Shown here: positions 46,901 through 55,369 of the stretch, in pieces
How positions within the stretch are numbered: the first letter of the stretch is position 1
Layout of the letters: each line of letters begins with the position of its first letter
DNA from: Aeromicrobium marinum DSM 15272
GTDB taxonomy: Bacteria > Actinomycetota > Actinomycetes > Propionibacteriales > Nocardioidaceae
Length of the DNA stretch: 64,000 bases
Direction of reading: 5' to 3'
Assembly (NCBI RefSeq): GCF_000160775.2
Contig: NZ_CM001024.1
Coordinates: 1,414,113 to 1,478,112, forward strand
Made by a program: the position numbers and the translations under genes
Notes under the pieces: generated by a model
Told to the model about the DNA's origin: nothing
The model's input: only the letters and a program-made list of their open reading frames with translations
The model's database searches: none

Positions 46901-47498
46901 GGGTCTCGATGTCGAGGCCGTGGTCCATCAGCTCGAGGAAGAAGTTCTCCCTGCCGAAGATGTCCTGGAACTCCGCGGCGGACTCCCGCGCCTTCTCGTA
47001 GTTGCCGATGCGCAGCCAGGTCTGGATCTCGCCCGACGGGCAGCCCGTCGTGCCAATGAGTCCCTTCGCGTAGGTGTGCAGCAGCTCGCGGTCGGCACGT
47101 GGCTTGTAGTACTGCCCCTCGAGGCTGGAGCGCGAGCTGAGCCGGAACAGGTTGTGCATGCCCTCGGTGCTCTCGGCCAGCAGCGTCATGTGGGTGTAGG
47201 CGCCACCACCGGCGACGTCGTCGTCGCCGCCCTTGTTCCACTGCACCCGCTTCTTCTCCGAGCGGTGCGTGTTGGGCGTGAGGTACGCCTCGAGACCGAT
47301 GATCGGCTTGACCCCGTGCGCGCGTGCCTTGCTGTAGAAGTCGTACGCGCCGTGCAGGTTGCCGTGGTCGGTCATGGCGATCGCGGGCATGCCCAGCTCG
47401 GCGGTGCGCTCGAACAGACCGTCGAGAAGGGAGGCACCGTCGAGCATCGAGTACTCGGTGTGGACGTGCAGGTGCACGAAGGACGAGTCACTCGGCAT
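43971..47498 (-). CDS. dnaE: DNA polymerase III alpha subunit
   Basis: A 1175-residue replicative polymerase. The N-terminal PHP domain begins FVHLHVHTEYSMLDGASLL with metal His residues, consistent with a proofreading PHP exonuclease. The polymerase active site is MPDFDIDFDERRR, with GPGRGSGAGS before it; an OB domain lies near 1000-1080. MPSDSSF at 47498 is chosen with GAGGAGG upstream. It is the DnaE1 type, not the DnaE2 mutagenesis type. Confidence 0.96.
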   Translation of the reverse strand: MPSDSSFVHLHVHTEYSMLDGASLLDGLFERTAELGMPAIAMTDHGNLHGAYDFYSKARAHGVKPIIGLEAYLTPNTHRSEKKRVQWNKGGDDDVAGGGAYTHMTLLAESTEGMHNLFRLSSRSSLEGQYYKPRADRELLHTYAKGLIGTTGCPSGEIQTWLRIGNYEKARESAAEFQDIFGRENFFLELMDHGLDIETRVRDGLMRLKRDLALPAIATNDSHYTHPEDADAHDALICVSSGKTISDPNRLKFDGGGYYIKSAAEMRSLWEDKHEMPEACDNTLLIAERCQVEFTESNGGYMARADVPAGHTEESWFVEEVWRGIHARYGETVSDEVRERTEMELQVVRDKGYCGYYLVVADFIGWAKDNGIRVGPGRGSGAGSIAAYALRITDLCPLTHGLIFERFLNPERPSMPDFDIDFDERRRAEVIRYVSEKYGSERVAMIATFGRLKSKAAIKDANRVLDFPFAMGEKITKALPADVMGKGVPLPALFDDKHSRYGDGKDFRDLHAADAEVRKIYDTALGLEGQIRQWGVHAAGVIMSSEPLIDIVPIMKREQDGAIITQFDYPMCESLGLVKMDFLGLRNLTVLDDAVSNIRSNRGVDLVLEDLTFDDPEAYALLGRGDTLGVFQLDGGPMRALLRQMQPDNFEDISAVIALYRPGPMGANSHVNYALRKTGKQPIDYIHPELTEALKPILGTTYGLIVYQEQVMSIAQELAGFTLGQADNLRRAMGKKKREVLEKEFVGFEAGMMERGYSKGAIKTLWDILVPFADYAFNKAHSAAYGVISYWTAYLKARYPAEYMAALLTSTRGDKDKSAIYLGECRRLGIQVLPPDVNDSIGTFASVGEDIRFGLSAIRNVGDNVVAGIVEGRQAGAYTDFPDFLDKVPLHVCNKRMLDSLIKSGAFDSLGHRRRALTTIADEAVDAYVDLKRNAAIGQDSLFDGLDDASSGITISVPDQMPEWEKTQLLAFERDMLGLYVSDHPLRGLEHVLRASSDCSLGELMVDTERADGSTVTICGLITGVSRRMSKKGDTWASITVEDLEGGVEVMVFPAAYALASPVLVNDTVVVVKSRIRRRDEGLELMGLEVTLPSMSTSGSEAPVAVSMPVARCTADTIARFKQVLAAHPGASEVHLRLTGTGPTKVMRLDRAYRVSASSALIADLKELLGPSCVA

Positions 47499-47598
47499 CG
47501 CGACAGAGGCCTCCTCAGGCGGGTCGGTCGGGGAAGGACCCCAGCCTACGCGAGGGGTCCGACGGGTTCGGGCGGCACGCCGGGTGCCCCGGCGCGCC

Positions 47599-47604
47599 CA
47601 TACT
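47599..47604 (+). promoter_or_regulatory. -10-like box of the DUF1801 gene
   Basis: CATACT, six bases, then ATG 47611. GGAG in the spacer could also act as a weak ribosome site. Confidence 0.35.
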
Positions 47605-47610
47605 GGAGTG

Positions 47611-48024
47611 ATGGACACCGACCGGAACGACGACGGACCGCCGGCCCCCGAGACGGTCGAGGACTACATCACCGCGATGCCGTCCTACGACGTCGCACCG
47701 CGGCTGGTGCAGATGCGGGCGACGCTGCGGGCGGCGCTGCCGGACGCCGAGGAGGTGCTGAGCCATGGCCTGCCCGCCTACCGCCAGCACGGCGTCGTGG
47801 TGGTGCAGTTCTCCGGCCACGACGACTGGACCGCGCTGCACGTGTTCCCGCCCGGCCCGGTGCTGACGCGGTTCGCCGAGGCCCTGCAGCCGCACGCCGT
47901 GGCGCGCACGGCGATCCGGTTCTCGCTCGACGAGCCCCTGCCCACCGCGCTGGTCCACGACATCGCGGTGTTCCGGCTGGGTGAGGCCGCGGCCTACGCC
48001 GCCCGCAAGCGCGAGCGACGCTGA
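47611..48024 (+). CDS. DUF1801 (YdhG-like) protein
   Basis: A 137-residue protein. VEDYITAMPSYDVAPRLVQM, then AEEVLSHGLPAYRQHG and the final RFSLDEPLPTALVHDIAVFR match the DUF1801 fold, whose Bacillus members bind iron (frataxin-like). No metal role is proven here. It is divergent from dnaE. Confidence 0.85.
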   Translation: MDTDRNDDGPPAPETVEDYITAMPSYDVAPRLVQMRATLRAALPDAEEVLSHGLPAYRQHGVVVVQFSGHDDWTALHVFPPGPVLTRFAEALQPHAVARTAIRFSLDEPLPTALVHDIAVFRLGEAAAYAARKRERR

Positions 48025-48047
48025 CCGCGGCCTCCTCGGCCGACCTC

Positions 48048-48890
48048 TCAGCGGCTGCTGGCGACCTTGTACTGCCGGATCGACAGCGGCACGAAGACGA
48101 CCAGGATGATCACGACCCACAGCAGCGTGTAGAGCACGGGGTTCTGCATCGACCACGCGTCGGAGGTCGACGCCCCCGTGTTGCCGAACAGCTCGCGGGC
48201 CGCCTGGGTCAGGGCCGACACCGGGTTCCACTCCACGAACGGACGGAGAAAGCTGTTGAAGTTGTCCGTCGGCACGAAGGCGTTGGAGACGAAGGTCAGC
48301 GGCATGATGACGATGAACGAGGCGTTGTTGATGACCTCGACGCTCGGCACCAGCAGCCCGACCCACGCCATGATCCAGCTGACGGCGTAGGCGAACAGCA
48401 GCAGCAACAGGAAGCCAGACACCATGTCGATCACGCCGTCGCGGACTCGCCAGCCGACCAGCAGGCCGGTGAGGGCCATGATGATGAGCGACAGCACGTT
48501 GTAGACGATGTCGGACGTGGTGCGCCCGACCAGCACCGCCGACTGCGACATGGGCAGCGACCGGAACCGGTCGATGATGCCCTTGCTGATGTCCTCGGCC
48601 AGGCCGGCGCCGGTAAACGTGGCGCCGAAGACGACCGTCTGGGCGAAGATGCCGCCGATGAGGAACTCGCGGTAGTTGGACCCGTCACCCGGGTCGATGG
48701 CGCCGCCGAACACGAACGCGAACAGCAGCACGAACATGATCGGGCTGATCAGCACGAACACCAGGATCTCGGGGACCCGGATGATCTTGATGACGTTGCG
48801 CTTGGCCAGGACCCAGCCGTCGGTGACGACCCGGGTCAGCGACCCGGGCGCCGCGGGGGTCTCGGTGGTGGAGCTCAGCGTCGACGTCAT
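48048..48890 (-). CDS. ABC-2 type exporter permease
   Basis: A 280-residue permease with six hydrophobic segments, among them ILVFVLISPIMFVLLFAFVFGG and MPLTFVSNAFVP, the ABC-2 signature of DrrB-like drug exporters. ATG 48890 overlaps the ATPase stop (ATGA), forming a two-gene transporter. Confidence 0.92.
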   Translation of the reverse strand: MTSTLSSTTETPAAPGSLTRVVTDGWVLAKRNVIKIIRVPEILVFVLISPIMFVLLFAFVFGGAIDPGDGSNYREFLIGGIFAQTVVFGATFTGAGLAEDISKGIIDRFRSLPMSQSAVLVGRTTSDIVYNVLSLIIMALTGLLVGWRVRDGVIDMVSGFLLLLLFAYAVSWIMAWVGLLVPSVEVINNASFIVIMPLTFVSNAFVPTDNFNSFLRPFVEWNPVSALTQAARELFGNTGASTSDAWSMQNPVLYTLLWVVIILVVFVPLSIRQYKVASSR

Positions 48891-49864
48891 GACGACACCT
48901 CCTCGGTCTGGGCGTCGGCGTCCTCGGTGGGACGACCGGTCAGGGTCAGGAACACGTCGTCGAGGGTGGGTCGCCGCAGCCCGACGTCGAGGACGTCGAT
49001 CTTGCCGTCGCGCAGGCCCTCGAGCACCGCCAGCAGTCGGCCGGCACCGTCGCCCTCGACCGCTGCGGTCAGGCCGCGGCCGGTCTCGGTGGCCTGCACC
49101 TCGCCGTGGGCGACGCGGGCCAGGATGGCGGCCGTTTCGTCCCGTCGTGCCGGGTCGGCGACGACGACCTCGATGCGCTCGCCCCCGGTCTGGGACTTCA
49201 GCTCGTCGGCCGTGCCCCGGGCAATGGCCCGGCCGTGGTCGATGACGACGATGTCGTCGGCGAGCACGTCGGCCTCCTCCAGGTACTGCGTGGTGAGCAG
49301 CACCGTGGACCCCGACGACACCAGGTCGCGGATGACGGTCCACATCTGCTGCCGGCTGCGCGGATCGAGGCCCGTGGTGGGCTCGTCGAGGATCAGCACG
49401 GCCGGCTCGTTGACCAGCGCACCCGCCAGGTCGAGCCGCCGGCGCATGCCGCCGGAGTAGGTCTTGGACGGGCGGTCGCCGGCATCGGCCAGGTCGAACC
49501 GCTCCAGCAGGTCGCGGGCCCGGGCCGATGCCCGGTCCTTGCGCATGCCGTACAACCGGCCGACCATCTCGAGGTTCTCGTAGCCGGTCAGGTTCTCGTC
49601 GACCGCCGCGTACTGGCCCGACAGACCGATGCGTGACCGCACGCCCATCGGGTCGGACGCGACGTCGACCCCCGCCACCTCGGCGGACCCGCCGTCAGCC
49701 TTGAGCAGGGTCGCGAGGATGCGGACGGCCGTGGTCTTGCCCGCACCGTTGGGACCGAGCAGCCCGAGCACCTTGCCCTCGGGTACCACCAGGTCGAGCC
49801 CCTTGAGGGCCTCGACCTCCTTGTAGCGCTTGACCAGGCCCGTGGCCCGGATCATGTCAGCCAT
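48887..49864 (-). CDS. DrrA-type ABC transporter ATP-binding protein
   Basis: A 325-residue ATPase. Walker A is GPNGAGKTT, signature YSGGMRRRLDLA, Walker B LILDEPTTGLD, plus the C-terminal DrrA domain (after 230). It is close to daunorubicin-resistance ATPases. It energises the downstream permease to export a hydrophobic compound; substrate unknown. Confidence 0.93.
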   Translation of the reverse strand: MADMIRATGLVKRYKEVEALKGLDLVVPEGKVLGLLGPNGAGKTTAVRILATLLKADGGSAEVAGVDVASDPMGVRSRIGLSGQYAAVDENLTGYENLEMVGRLYGMRKDRASARARDLLERFDLADAGDRPSKTYSGGMRRRLDLAGALVNEPAVLILDEPTTGLDPRSRQQMWTVIRDLVSSGSTVLLTTQYLEEADVLADDIVVIDHGRAIARGTADELKSQTGGERIEVVVADPARRDETAAILARVAHGEVQATETGRGLTAAVEGDGAGRLLAVLEGLRDGKIDVLDVGLRRPTLDDVFLTLTGRPTEDADAQTEEVSS

Positions 49865-49955
49865 GACGTGACAACCCTTCTGTTTGTCCCCACCGGAACG
49901 TTCAGCAAGCACCTTGTCGTACTCCGCCGACAGAATCCATCGGCCGATCGGCTGA

Positions 49956-50909
49956 TCATGACGCATCGGCCGGCGCCGCGGGACGTCGTCGGTCCCCGCG
50001 GTGCAGCGCCAGAGCCGCCGCGATCGCGACGACGGCAGCCGCCGCCGTGGTGACGAGGCGATCGGCGGCCAGCCCCACCGAGGGGCCGAGCAGCCCCGAC
50101 GAGGCGACGAGGACGACCGTGGGCACGGCGAAGATCGCGGCCCGGCGCGTGTCCTGCACCATCGCCCATCCCACCATCGGCACCGCCGACACGAGACCCA
50201 GCACGACGGCCGCCGGACCGGGCACGACCAGCACGACCGCCACGGCCGCGGCCAGACCCAGCACCGTGCCGGAGACACGGTCACGGAGCTGGCGGGTCGT
50301 CTCGTCCCCGGACGGCCTGACGACGGTGGCCAGCACCAGCACGGCCCAGTACCCGTGCGACACGTCAGCCGCGACCACACCGTAGGTCGTGGCGGCCACG
50401 GCGACGGCCACGACCACCGCATGGCGCCGAGCGACCTGCATCCCGACGGGCTGCGCCGGTCCCTGCAGCCCCAGCGCGGCCAGGACGGCGACCACGGTCA
50501 GCAGCCCGGCCACCAGTCCGACGACGAAGGGCGCGCCCGGATCGCCGGGCAACGGCCCGACCGTCGCGGTCACGACCACCACCACCGGCAGCATCGAGCC
50601 GATCCCCGCCGAGGCGCGGGAGGACGGAATCTGCGCGAGGCCGGCCAGACCCGCCAGACCGGCGGCCGGCAGGGCCTGCTGGTGGGCGGCCACCCCCGCC
50701 ACCGCCAGGGCGACCGTGGCGGCCATCAGGACCGACCGGTGCGACCACGGCAGGCGGACGACCGCAGGGGGAAGACCGGCCACCAGTCCGACGAGCACGC
50801 CGAGCGCCGCACCACGGCCACCCGTCGCGGTGGCGGCCCCGAGCGCGACCACGCCGACGCCGAGCAGCACCCCCGCCGGTCGCAGCGCGGCGCGCGGCGG
50901 CAGGATCAC
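49956..50909 (-). CDS. FUSC-like multi-pass membrane protein
   Basis: A 317-residue protein with eight or more hydrophobic helices in two sets, each followed by an Arg-rich loop. SHGYWAVLVLATVVRPSG and DRVSGTVLGLAAA form the FUSC/aromatic acid exporter signature. It is shorter than full-length FUSC proteins because it lacks the cytosolic tail. A role in exporting small aromatic compounds is possible. Confidence 0.8.
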   Translation of the reverse strand: MILPPRAALRPAGVLLGVGVVALGAATATGGRGAALGVLVGLVAGLPPAVVRLPWSHRSVLMAATVALAVAGVAAHQQALPAAGLAGLAGLAQIPSSRASAGIGSMLPVVVVVTATVGPLPGDPGAPFVVGLVAGLLTVVAVLAALGLQGPAQPVGMQVARRHAVVVAVAVAATTYGVVAADVSHGYWAVLVLATVVRPSGDETTRQLRDRVSGTVLGLAAAVAVVLVVPGPAAVVLGLVSAVPMVGWAMVQDTRRAAIFAVPTVVLVASSGLLGPSVGLAADRLVTTAAAAVVAIAAALALHRGDRRRPAAPADAS

Positions 50910-50915
50910 GGCGGT

Positions 50916-52139
50916 TCAGACCTGGCGGTAGGTGCTGAGGAAGTGGCCGAGCCGGCCGATCGCGTCGGACAGGTCGCGGGCCCACGGCAGGGTCACGATG
51001 CGCAGGTGGTCGGGGTCGGGCCAGTTGAAGCCGGTGCCCTGGGTGATGAGGATCTTCTCGGCCTCCAGCAGGTCGAGGGCCAGCTGCTGGTCGTCCTTGA
51101 TCGGGTACACCTCGGGGTCGAGCCGGGGGAACACGTACAGGGCCCCGCGGGGTTCGACCACGCTGACGCCGGGGATCTTGCGCAGCTCGGCGACGGCGGT
51201 GTCGCGCTGCTCCAGCAGACGCCCACCGGGCAGGATCAGCTCGTTGATCGACTGGTAGCCGCCCAGCGCCACCTGGATCGCGTTCTGCGCCGGCACATTG
51301 GGACACAACCTCATCGAGGCGAGCAGGGTGATGCCCTCGAGGTAGTCACGGGCGCGCTCCAGGGGCCCCGTGACGACCAACCACCCCGCCCGGTAGCCGC
51401 AGACCCGGTAGGCCTTGGAGAGGCCGTTGAAGGTCAGGGTCAGCACGTCGGGGGCGATGCTGGCCATCGGGATGTGCTCGGCGTCGCCGTAGAGGATCTT
51501 GTCGTAGATCTCGTCGGCCATGAGGACGAGGTCGTGCTTGCGCGCGAGCTCGGCGATCTTGGTCAGGGTCTCGCGTGAGTACACCGCGCCGGTCGGGTTG
51601 TTCGGGTTGATGACGACGATCACCTTGGTGCGGTCGGTGATCTTGGCCTCGAGGTCGGCGATGTCGGGATTCCACTCGTTCGACTCGTCGCAGCGGTAGT
51701 GCACGGGCCGGCCGCCGGCCAGGTTGGTGACCGCGGTCCACAGCGGGTAGTCCGGGACGGGGATGAGGACCTCGTCGCCGTTGTCGAGCAGCGCCTGCAA
51801 CGCGATCTGGATCAGCTCGGAGACGCCGTTGCCGATCCACACGTCGTCGATGTCGATCTGCGGGAACCCGTCCTGCAGCTGGTAGTGGTGGACCACCGCC
51901 CGACGGGCGGACTGGATGCCCCGGGAGTCGGAGTAGCCGGCCGACCCGGGCAGGGCCGCGATGACGTCCTGCAGGATCTCGGCGGGCGCGTCGAAGCCGA
52001 ACGGCTGCGGGTTGCCGATGTTGAGCTTGAGGATCCGGTGGCCCTCGGCCTCCAGCCGGGCGGCTCGCGCACTGACGGGTCCGCGGATGTCGTACAGGAC
52101 ATCCCTCAACTTCTCGGACTGGCGCACGGACGGGCTCAT
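50916..52139 (-). CDS. Alanine-type aminotransferase (AlaA-like)
   Basis: A 407-residue fold-type I aminotransferase. LNIGNPQPFGFDAP, NPNNPTGAVYS, LTFNGLSKAYRVCGYRAGW (PLP Lys) and LRIVTLPW match the pyruvate/alanine transaminase group. It links glutamate and pyruvate with alanine. The gene lies six bases after the FUSC gene's start region, same strand. Confidence 0.92.
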   Translation of the reverse strand: MSPSVRQSEKLRDVLYDIRGPVSARAARLEAEGHRILKLNIGNPQPFGFDAPAEILQDVIAALPGSAGYSDSRGIQSARRAVVHHYQLQDGFPQIDIDDVWIGNGVSELIQIALQALLDNGDEVLIPVPDYPLWTAVTNLAGGRPVHYRCDESNEWNPDIADLEAKITDRTKVIVVINPNNPTGAVYSRETLTKIAELARKHDLVLMADEIYDKILYGDAEHIPMASIAPDVLTLTFNGLSKAYRVCGYRAGWLVVTGPLERARDYLEGITLLASMRLCPNVPAQNAIQVALGGYQSINELILPGGRLLEQRDTAVAELRKIPGVSVVEPRGALYVFPRLDPEVYPIKDDQQLALDLLEAEKILITQGTGFNWPDPDHLRIVTLPWARDLSDAIGRLGHFLSTYRQV

Positions 52140-52193
52140 GCGGACGATTCTCCCACCCCGCCCGCTCGCGACGCGCTCGTCCCCGTCCGCCTC

Positions 52194-52260
52194 CCCGCTG
52201 GGAGTGACGTTTCGGCCCCAGATCAGTCGATTTCAGGGCCGAAACGTCACTCCCAGCGGG
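52194..52260. repeat. 67-bp palindrome R1, left of the nuclease cassette
   Basis: A perfect 25-bp inverted repeat (52194-52218 with 52236-52260, starting CCCGCTGGGAGTGACG) with a 17-base loop. It lies nine bases beyond the stop of the nuclease-like gene. A near-identical copy is at 53296-53362. Confidence 0.95.
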
Positions 52261-52269
52261 AAGGCGAGG

Positions 52270-53244
52270 TCAGCGCCAGCGACGGCCGGGCTCCCAGTCG
52301 CCCCACCACACGGGTTCGTCGAGCGTCCAGCTCGCTGCACGGGTCCGTCGGGCCCGCATCCACGCGGTGACCAGACGCCCGGCGAGCGACCACCGGTCAC
52401 GGTGATCGAGCGCCGACACCCGGGCCACGACCAGACCGTGGTCCTCGAATCTCTCCTCCCGGGCGTTGTCCTCCGCGTGCGGAACTGCCTCGCGGTGGTG
52501 GGCACCGTCGCTCTCGATCACCAGACCGGACTCGGGCTCGAGCAGGTCGGCGACCCCGAGCAGCTCGCCACCCGGTCCGAACAACGGTGCGTTCACCCTC
52601 AGGGCAGGAATCCCCGCGTCGATCCGAGCGACGAGTCTGGTCCGGGTCTCCCACGGACTCGCCGACCGACAGGAGGCCCAGCCGAGGGCGCGCCGCGCCT
52701 GGACGATGCCTCGGGTCTTGCGGTGCGACGCGACGACCGCGTCCACCCGGTCGAGCGTGGTGCGGGGCGCTCCGTGGGTCGTGCTCAGCACCATGTCAAG
52801 GGCGACCACCGCCTCGCGGAAGTCGCGGGCGGTCCGCATCTCGTCGTACACCGCTCGGGCCATCGTCGATACCGGCCACCCGTCAAGGTCGAGGAACTCG
52901 TCGGGGTACAAGCCTGCCCGACACGGTTCGACTCCGCGGGTCGGCCGCAGCTGCGCACCCGCCGGGCAGTGCACCAGCACCCGTCGGACGGTCCGGTCGT
53001 GTCCTGAACCGGTGAACCACTCGTTGCCCTGGATCCGCAGCGACGCCCATCCGCCGATCGCGCACGCACCGGTGAGGAGCGGCCGCACGGCGGCGATCCG
53101 CTCGATCGTGGGATCGCCCCCTGAGCCTGCCGGTCGGACGACCCCGTGGGCCTGCCGTTGCCAGGCCGGTCCCCGCAGGGCCTTGGCCGACCACCCCGCC
53201 GCCAGCGCGTCGGACGTCCTCATCGATGCGGTCCACGGATCCAT
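52270..53244 (-). CDS. DUF559-type PD-(D/E)XK nuclease-like protein with AbiEi-like N-terminus
   Basis: A 324-residue protein. Its first 90 residues (helical, with WSAKALRGPAWQRQAHGVVR) resemble the winged-helix start of AbiEi-type antitoxins. The last 110 residues match Vsr-like DUF559 domains: SPWETRTRLVARIDAGIP, LLGVADLLEPESGLVIESDG, then HHREAVPHAEDN; Asp, Glu and Asp residues fit a nuclease core, but the usual Lys is not obvious. It stands alone between two 67-bp palindromes. ATG 53244 follows GACCAT by six bases. Function unknown. Confidence 0.75.
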   Translation of the reverse strand: MDPWTASMRTSDALAAGWSAKALRGPAWQRQAHGVVRPAGSGGDPTIERIAAVRPLLTGACAIGGWASLRIQGNEWFTGSGHDRTVRRVLVHCPAGAQLRPTRGVEPCRAGLYPDEFLDLDGWPVSTMARAVYDEMRTARDFREAVVALDMVLSTTHGAPRTTLDRVDAVVASHRKTRGIVQARRALGWASCRSASPWETRTRLVARIDAGIPALRVNAPLFGPGGELLGVADLLEPESGLVIESDGAHHREAVPHAEDNAREERFEDHGLVVARVSALDHRDRWSLAGRLVTAWMRARRTRAASWTLDEPVWWGDWEPGRRWR

Positions 53245-53295
53245 CCCGCGATGGTCGCCGAGCCGGCCGTCTCCGGCCCGTTCCTGTCCACAGCC

Positions 53296-53362
53296 CCCGC
53301 TGGGAGTGACGTTTCGGCCCCGGATCGGCCGATTTCAGGGCAGAAACGTCACTCCCAGCGGG
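53296..53362. repeat. 67-bp palindrome R2, right of the nuclease cassette
   Basis: Same arms as R1 (25 bp, one mismatch in the right arm) with a 17-base loop differing at three places, in the same orientation. Confidence 0.95.
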
Positions 53363-53406
53363 GAGGTGGGGTCAGCGGGAGGTGGGGTCAGCGGGAGGTG
53401 GGGTCA
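53358..53406. repeat. Three tandem 16-17-bp units ending in the rluD stop
   Basis: GCGGGAGGTGGGGTCA occurs at 53375-53390 and 53391-53406, and as a 17-bp variant at 53358-53374. The last unit provides the TGA stop of rluD. A related tail follows R1 at 52258-52272. Confidence 0.85.
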
Positions 53407-54345
53407 GTCGAGGTCGCGGACCGTGTCGAGCGCGGCCTGCAGGTCGGCCGGGTAGGTCGACGCGAAGTCGACCCGTTCGCCCGTGCGGGGGTGGTCGAAG
53501 CCGAGACCCAGGGCGTGCAGCCACTGGCGCTCCAACCCCACCCGCGCGGCCAGCGTCGGGTCCGCGCCGTAGAGCGGGTCGCCCACGCACGGGTGCTTGA
53601 TCGCCGCCATGTGCACGCGGATCTGGTGCGTGCGACCGGTCTCGAGCTTGATCGTCAGCAGGGAGGCGTACCGGTGGGCCTCGAGGGTCGCGTAGTGGGT
53701 CACGCTGGCCCGGCCGTCGGCCCGCACGGTGAACTTGAAGTCGTGCTTGGGGTGCCGCGCGATGGGGGCGTCGATCGTGCCGGTGTGCGGGTCGGGATGG
53801 CCCTGCACGAGCGAGTGGTACGTCTTGTCGACGACCCGGTCGCGGAACGCCTGCTTGAGCACCGTGTAGGCGTGCTCGGACTTGGCCACGGCCATCAGAC
53901 CGCTCGTGCCCACGTCGAGCCGGTGCACGATGCCCTGACGCTCCGGTGCGCCGGAGGTCGAGATGCGGTAGCCGCGGGCGGCCAGCGCGCCGAGCACCGT
54001 CGGGCCGGTCCAGCCGACACCCGGGTGGGCCGCGACCCCGACCGGCTTGTCGACCACCACGATGTCGTCGTCCTCGTGGACGATCGAGAGGGCGTCGACC
54101 GGGATGGGCACGACCTCGACGACCGGCGGCGCAGGAATCGTCGCCTCGAGCACCGCCCCGAACAGCACCCGCTCGGACTTGGCCGGCCGATGCCCGTCGA
54201 GCAGCACGTGTCCGTCGGCCACCAGCTCGCTGGCCCGGGACCGGGACAGACCGGTCAGCCGGGCGAGCGCGACATCGACCCGCTCGCCGTCCAGGCCCTC
54301 GGGGACGGAGATGACCTTGTGCTCGCCGGCCGGACGCCCGCTCAC
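53404..54345 (-). CDS. rluD: RluD-family 23S rRNA pseudouridine synthase
   Basis: A 313-residue enzyme that makes pseudouridines in 23S rRNA. The N-terminal S4 domain ([20 protein letters not shown]) is followed by [11 protein letters not shown] with the catalytic Asp, and [15 protein letters not shown] 54345 overlaps the lspA stop (GTGA). lspA-rluD is the usual actinobacterial pair. Confidence 0.95.
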   Translation of the reverse strand: MSGRPAGEHKVISVPEGLDGERVDVALARLTGLSRSRASELVADGHVLLDGHRPAKSERVLFGAVLEATIPAPPVVEVVPIPVDALSIVHEDDDIVVVDKPVGVAAHPGVGWTGPTVLGALAARGYRISTSGAPERQGIVHRLDVGTSGLMAVAKSEHAYTVLKQAFRDRVVDKTYHSLVQGHPDPHTGTIDAPIARHPKHDFKFTVRADGRASVTHYATLEAHRYASLLTIKLETGRTHQIRVHMAAIKHPCVGDPLYGADPTLAARVGLERQWLHALGLGFDHPRTGERVDFASTYPADLQAALDTVRDLD

Positions 54346-54911
54346 CTCGCCTGCTCCCGGGTGCCGTCGAGGCCCACGCCCTGCAGCGAGCGCACGATGA
54401 TGACCGCGGCCGCCACGGTGAGGTAGATGTCGGCGATGTTGCCGACGAAGAAGCCGCCGTAGTCGATGAAGTCGACCACGTGCCCACGCAAGGGACCGGG
54501 CTCCCGGAAGATCCGGTCGGTGAGGTTGCCGACCGCACCGGCCAGCAGCAGTCCGAGCGCCACGGCCCACGTGCGGTCACGCAGCTCGGCCGACAGCTTG
54601 ACCACGAACACCACGACACCGACCGCGACCAGGCTGAGGACGACCGTCATGGAGGCGCCCATCCCGAACGCAGCGCCGGGATTGCGCAGGAAGGTCAACG
54701 ACAGGACCTCCGGCACCAGCACGATCGGGTCGGCGTCGGCGAGCCGCTCGACGGCCAGCACCTTGGTGACCTGATCGATGCCCCACGCGAGGAGCACGCC
54801 GACCACGAACACGGGACCGACCCGGCTGCGCGCGGCCGCGGCACCGTCGGGAGTCCCGGAACCGGGTCGTCCCTCGTCCGGTGGTCCCTCGTCCGGCTGG
54901 TGAGCGTTCAG
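54342..54911 (-). CDS. lspA: Lipoprotein signal peptidase, probable CTG start
   Basis: A 189-residue membrane aspartyl protease. The catalytic Asp residues lie in [12 protein letters not shown] and [11 protein letters not shown]; four helices are clear, and [13 protein letters not shown] is the family signature. No ATG, GTG or TTG fits before the first helix. CTG 54911 overlaps the traR stop as CTGA and has GAGG seven bases upstream, so a rare CTG start is likely. The 30-residue N-terminal tail is Asp/Gly/Pro-rich. Confidence 0.85.
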   Translation of the reverse strand: MNAHQPDEGPPDEGRPGSGTPDGAAAARSRVGPVFVVGVLLAWGIDQVTKVLAVERLADADPIVLVPEVLSLTFLRNPGAAFGMGASMTVVLSLVAVGVVVFVVKLSAELRDRTWAVALGLLLAGAVGNLTDRIFREPGPLRGHVVDFIDYGGFFVGNIADIYLTVAAAVIIVRSLQGVGLDGTREQAR

Positions 54912-55309
54912 CGACGTTCCTCGCGCCGCTTGCACGTCATGCACTGGGTGGCGCGCGGGAAGGCCATCAACCGCATCTTGCCGATCGGCTCCCCGCAGAT
55001 CTCGCACTGGCCGTAGGTGCCGTGCTCGAGGCGGTCGAGCGCCTTCTCGGTCTGGTGCAGCAGCTCGCGCTGGTTGGCCGCGAGCGACATCTCGGCATCA
55101 CGCTCCAGCCCCTTGGAGCCGACGTCGGCCTGGTCGTTGCCCGCGCCGTCGACCCCGTCACGCAGCAGGTCCTGCAGGTCACGGGCGGTCTGGTCGAGCT
55201 CCAGGTGCAGGCGGGCCAGGTCGGCCTGCAGCTCGGTACGGACCTCGGCCAGCTCGGCGGGGGTCCAGGGGTCCTCGTCGGCGCGGACGACGAGCGTGGT
55301 CTTCGGCAT
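54908..55309 (-). CDS. TraR/DksA family zinc-finger protein
   Basis: A 133-residue protein with a helical hairpin (about 20-90) and a C4-type zinc finger, CEICGEPIGKMRLMAFPRATQCMTC. It resembles DksA-like RNA polymerase effectors, but the coiled-coil tip Asp residues cannot be judged without alignment. ATG 55309 follows TACTGT by six bases. Confidence 0.9.
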   Translation of the reverse strand: MPKTTLVVRADEDPWTPAELAEVRTELQADLARLHLELDQTARDLQDLLRDGVDGAGNDQADVGSKGLERDAEMSLAANQRELLHQTEKALDRLEHGTYGQCEICGEPIGKMRLMAFPRATQCMTCKRREERR

Positions 55310-55315
55310 GCGGGG

Positions 55316-55362
55316 ACAGTAGACCGGTCGGCCCCCGGAAGCAACTCCGCCCGCCGTAGGAT
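55316..55362. promoter_or_regulatory. Divergent leaderless promoters traR / ileS
   Basis: Minus-strand TACTGT (55316-55321) is six bases from the traR ATG. Plus-strand TAGGAT (55357-55362) is seven bases from the ileS GTG 55370. The 60-bp gap has no room for a T-box. Confidence 0.5.
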
Positions 55363-55369
55363 CGAGCGT

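Noticed and set aside
44094-47984. A 1296-codon open frame opposite dnaE
   Set aside because: Same kind of shadow; composition is typical of antisense GC3 bias and DnaE is unmistakable.
55310-55369. T-box leader for ileS
   Set aside because: The gap is only 60 bases and the start codon lies 7 bases after a -10 box.
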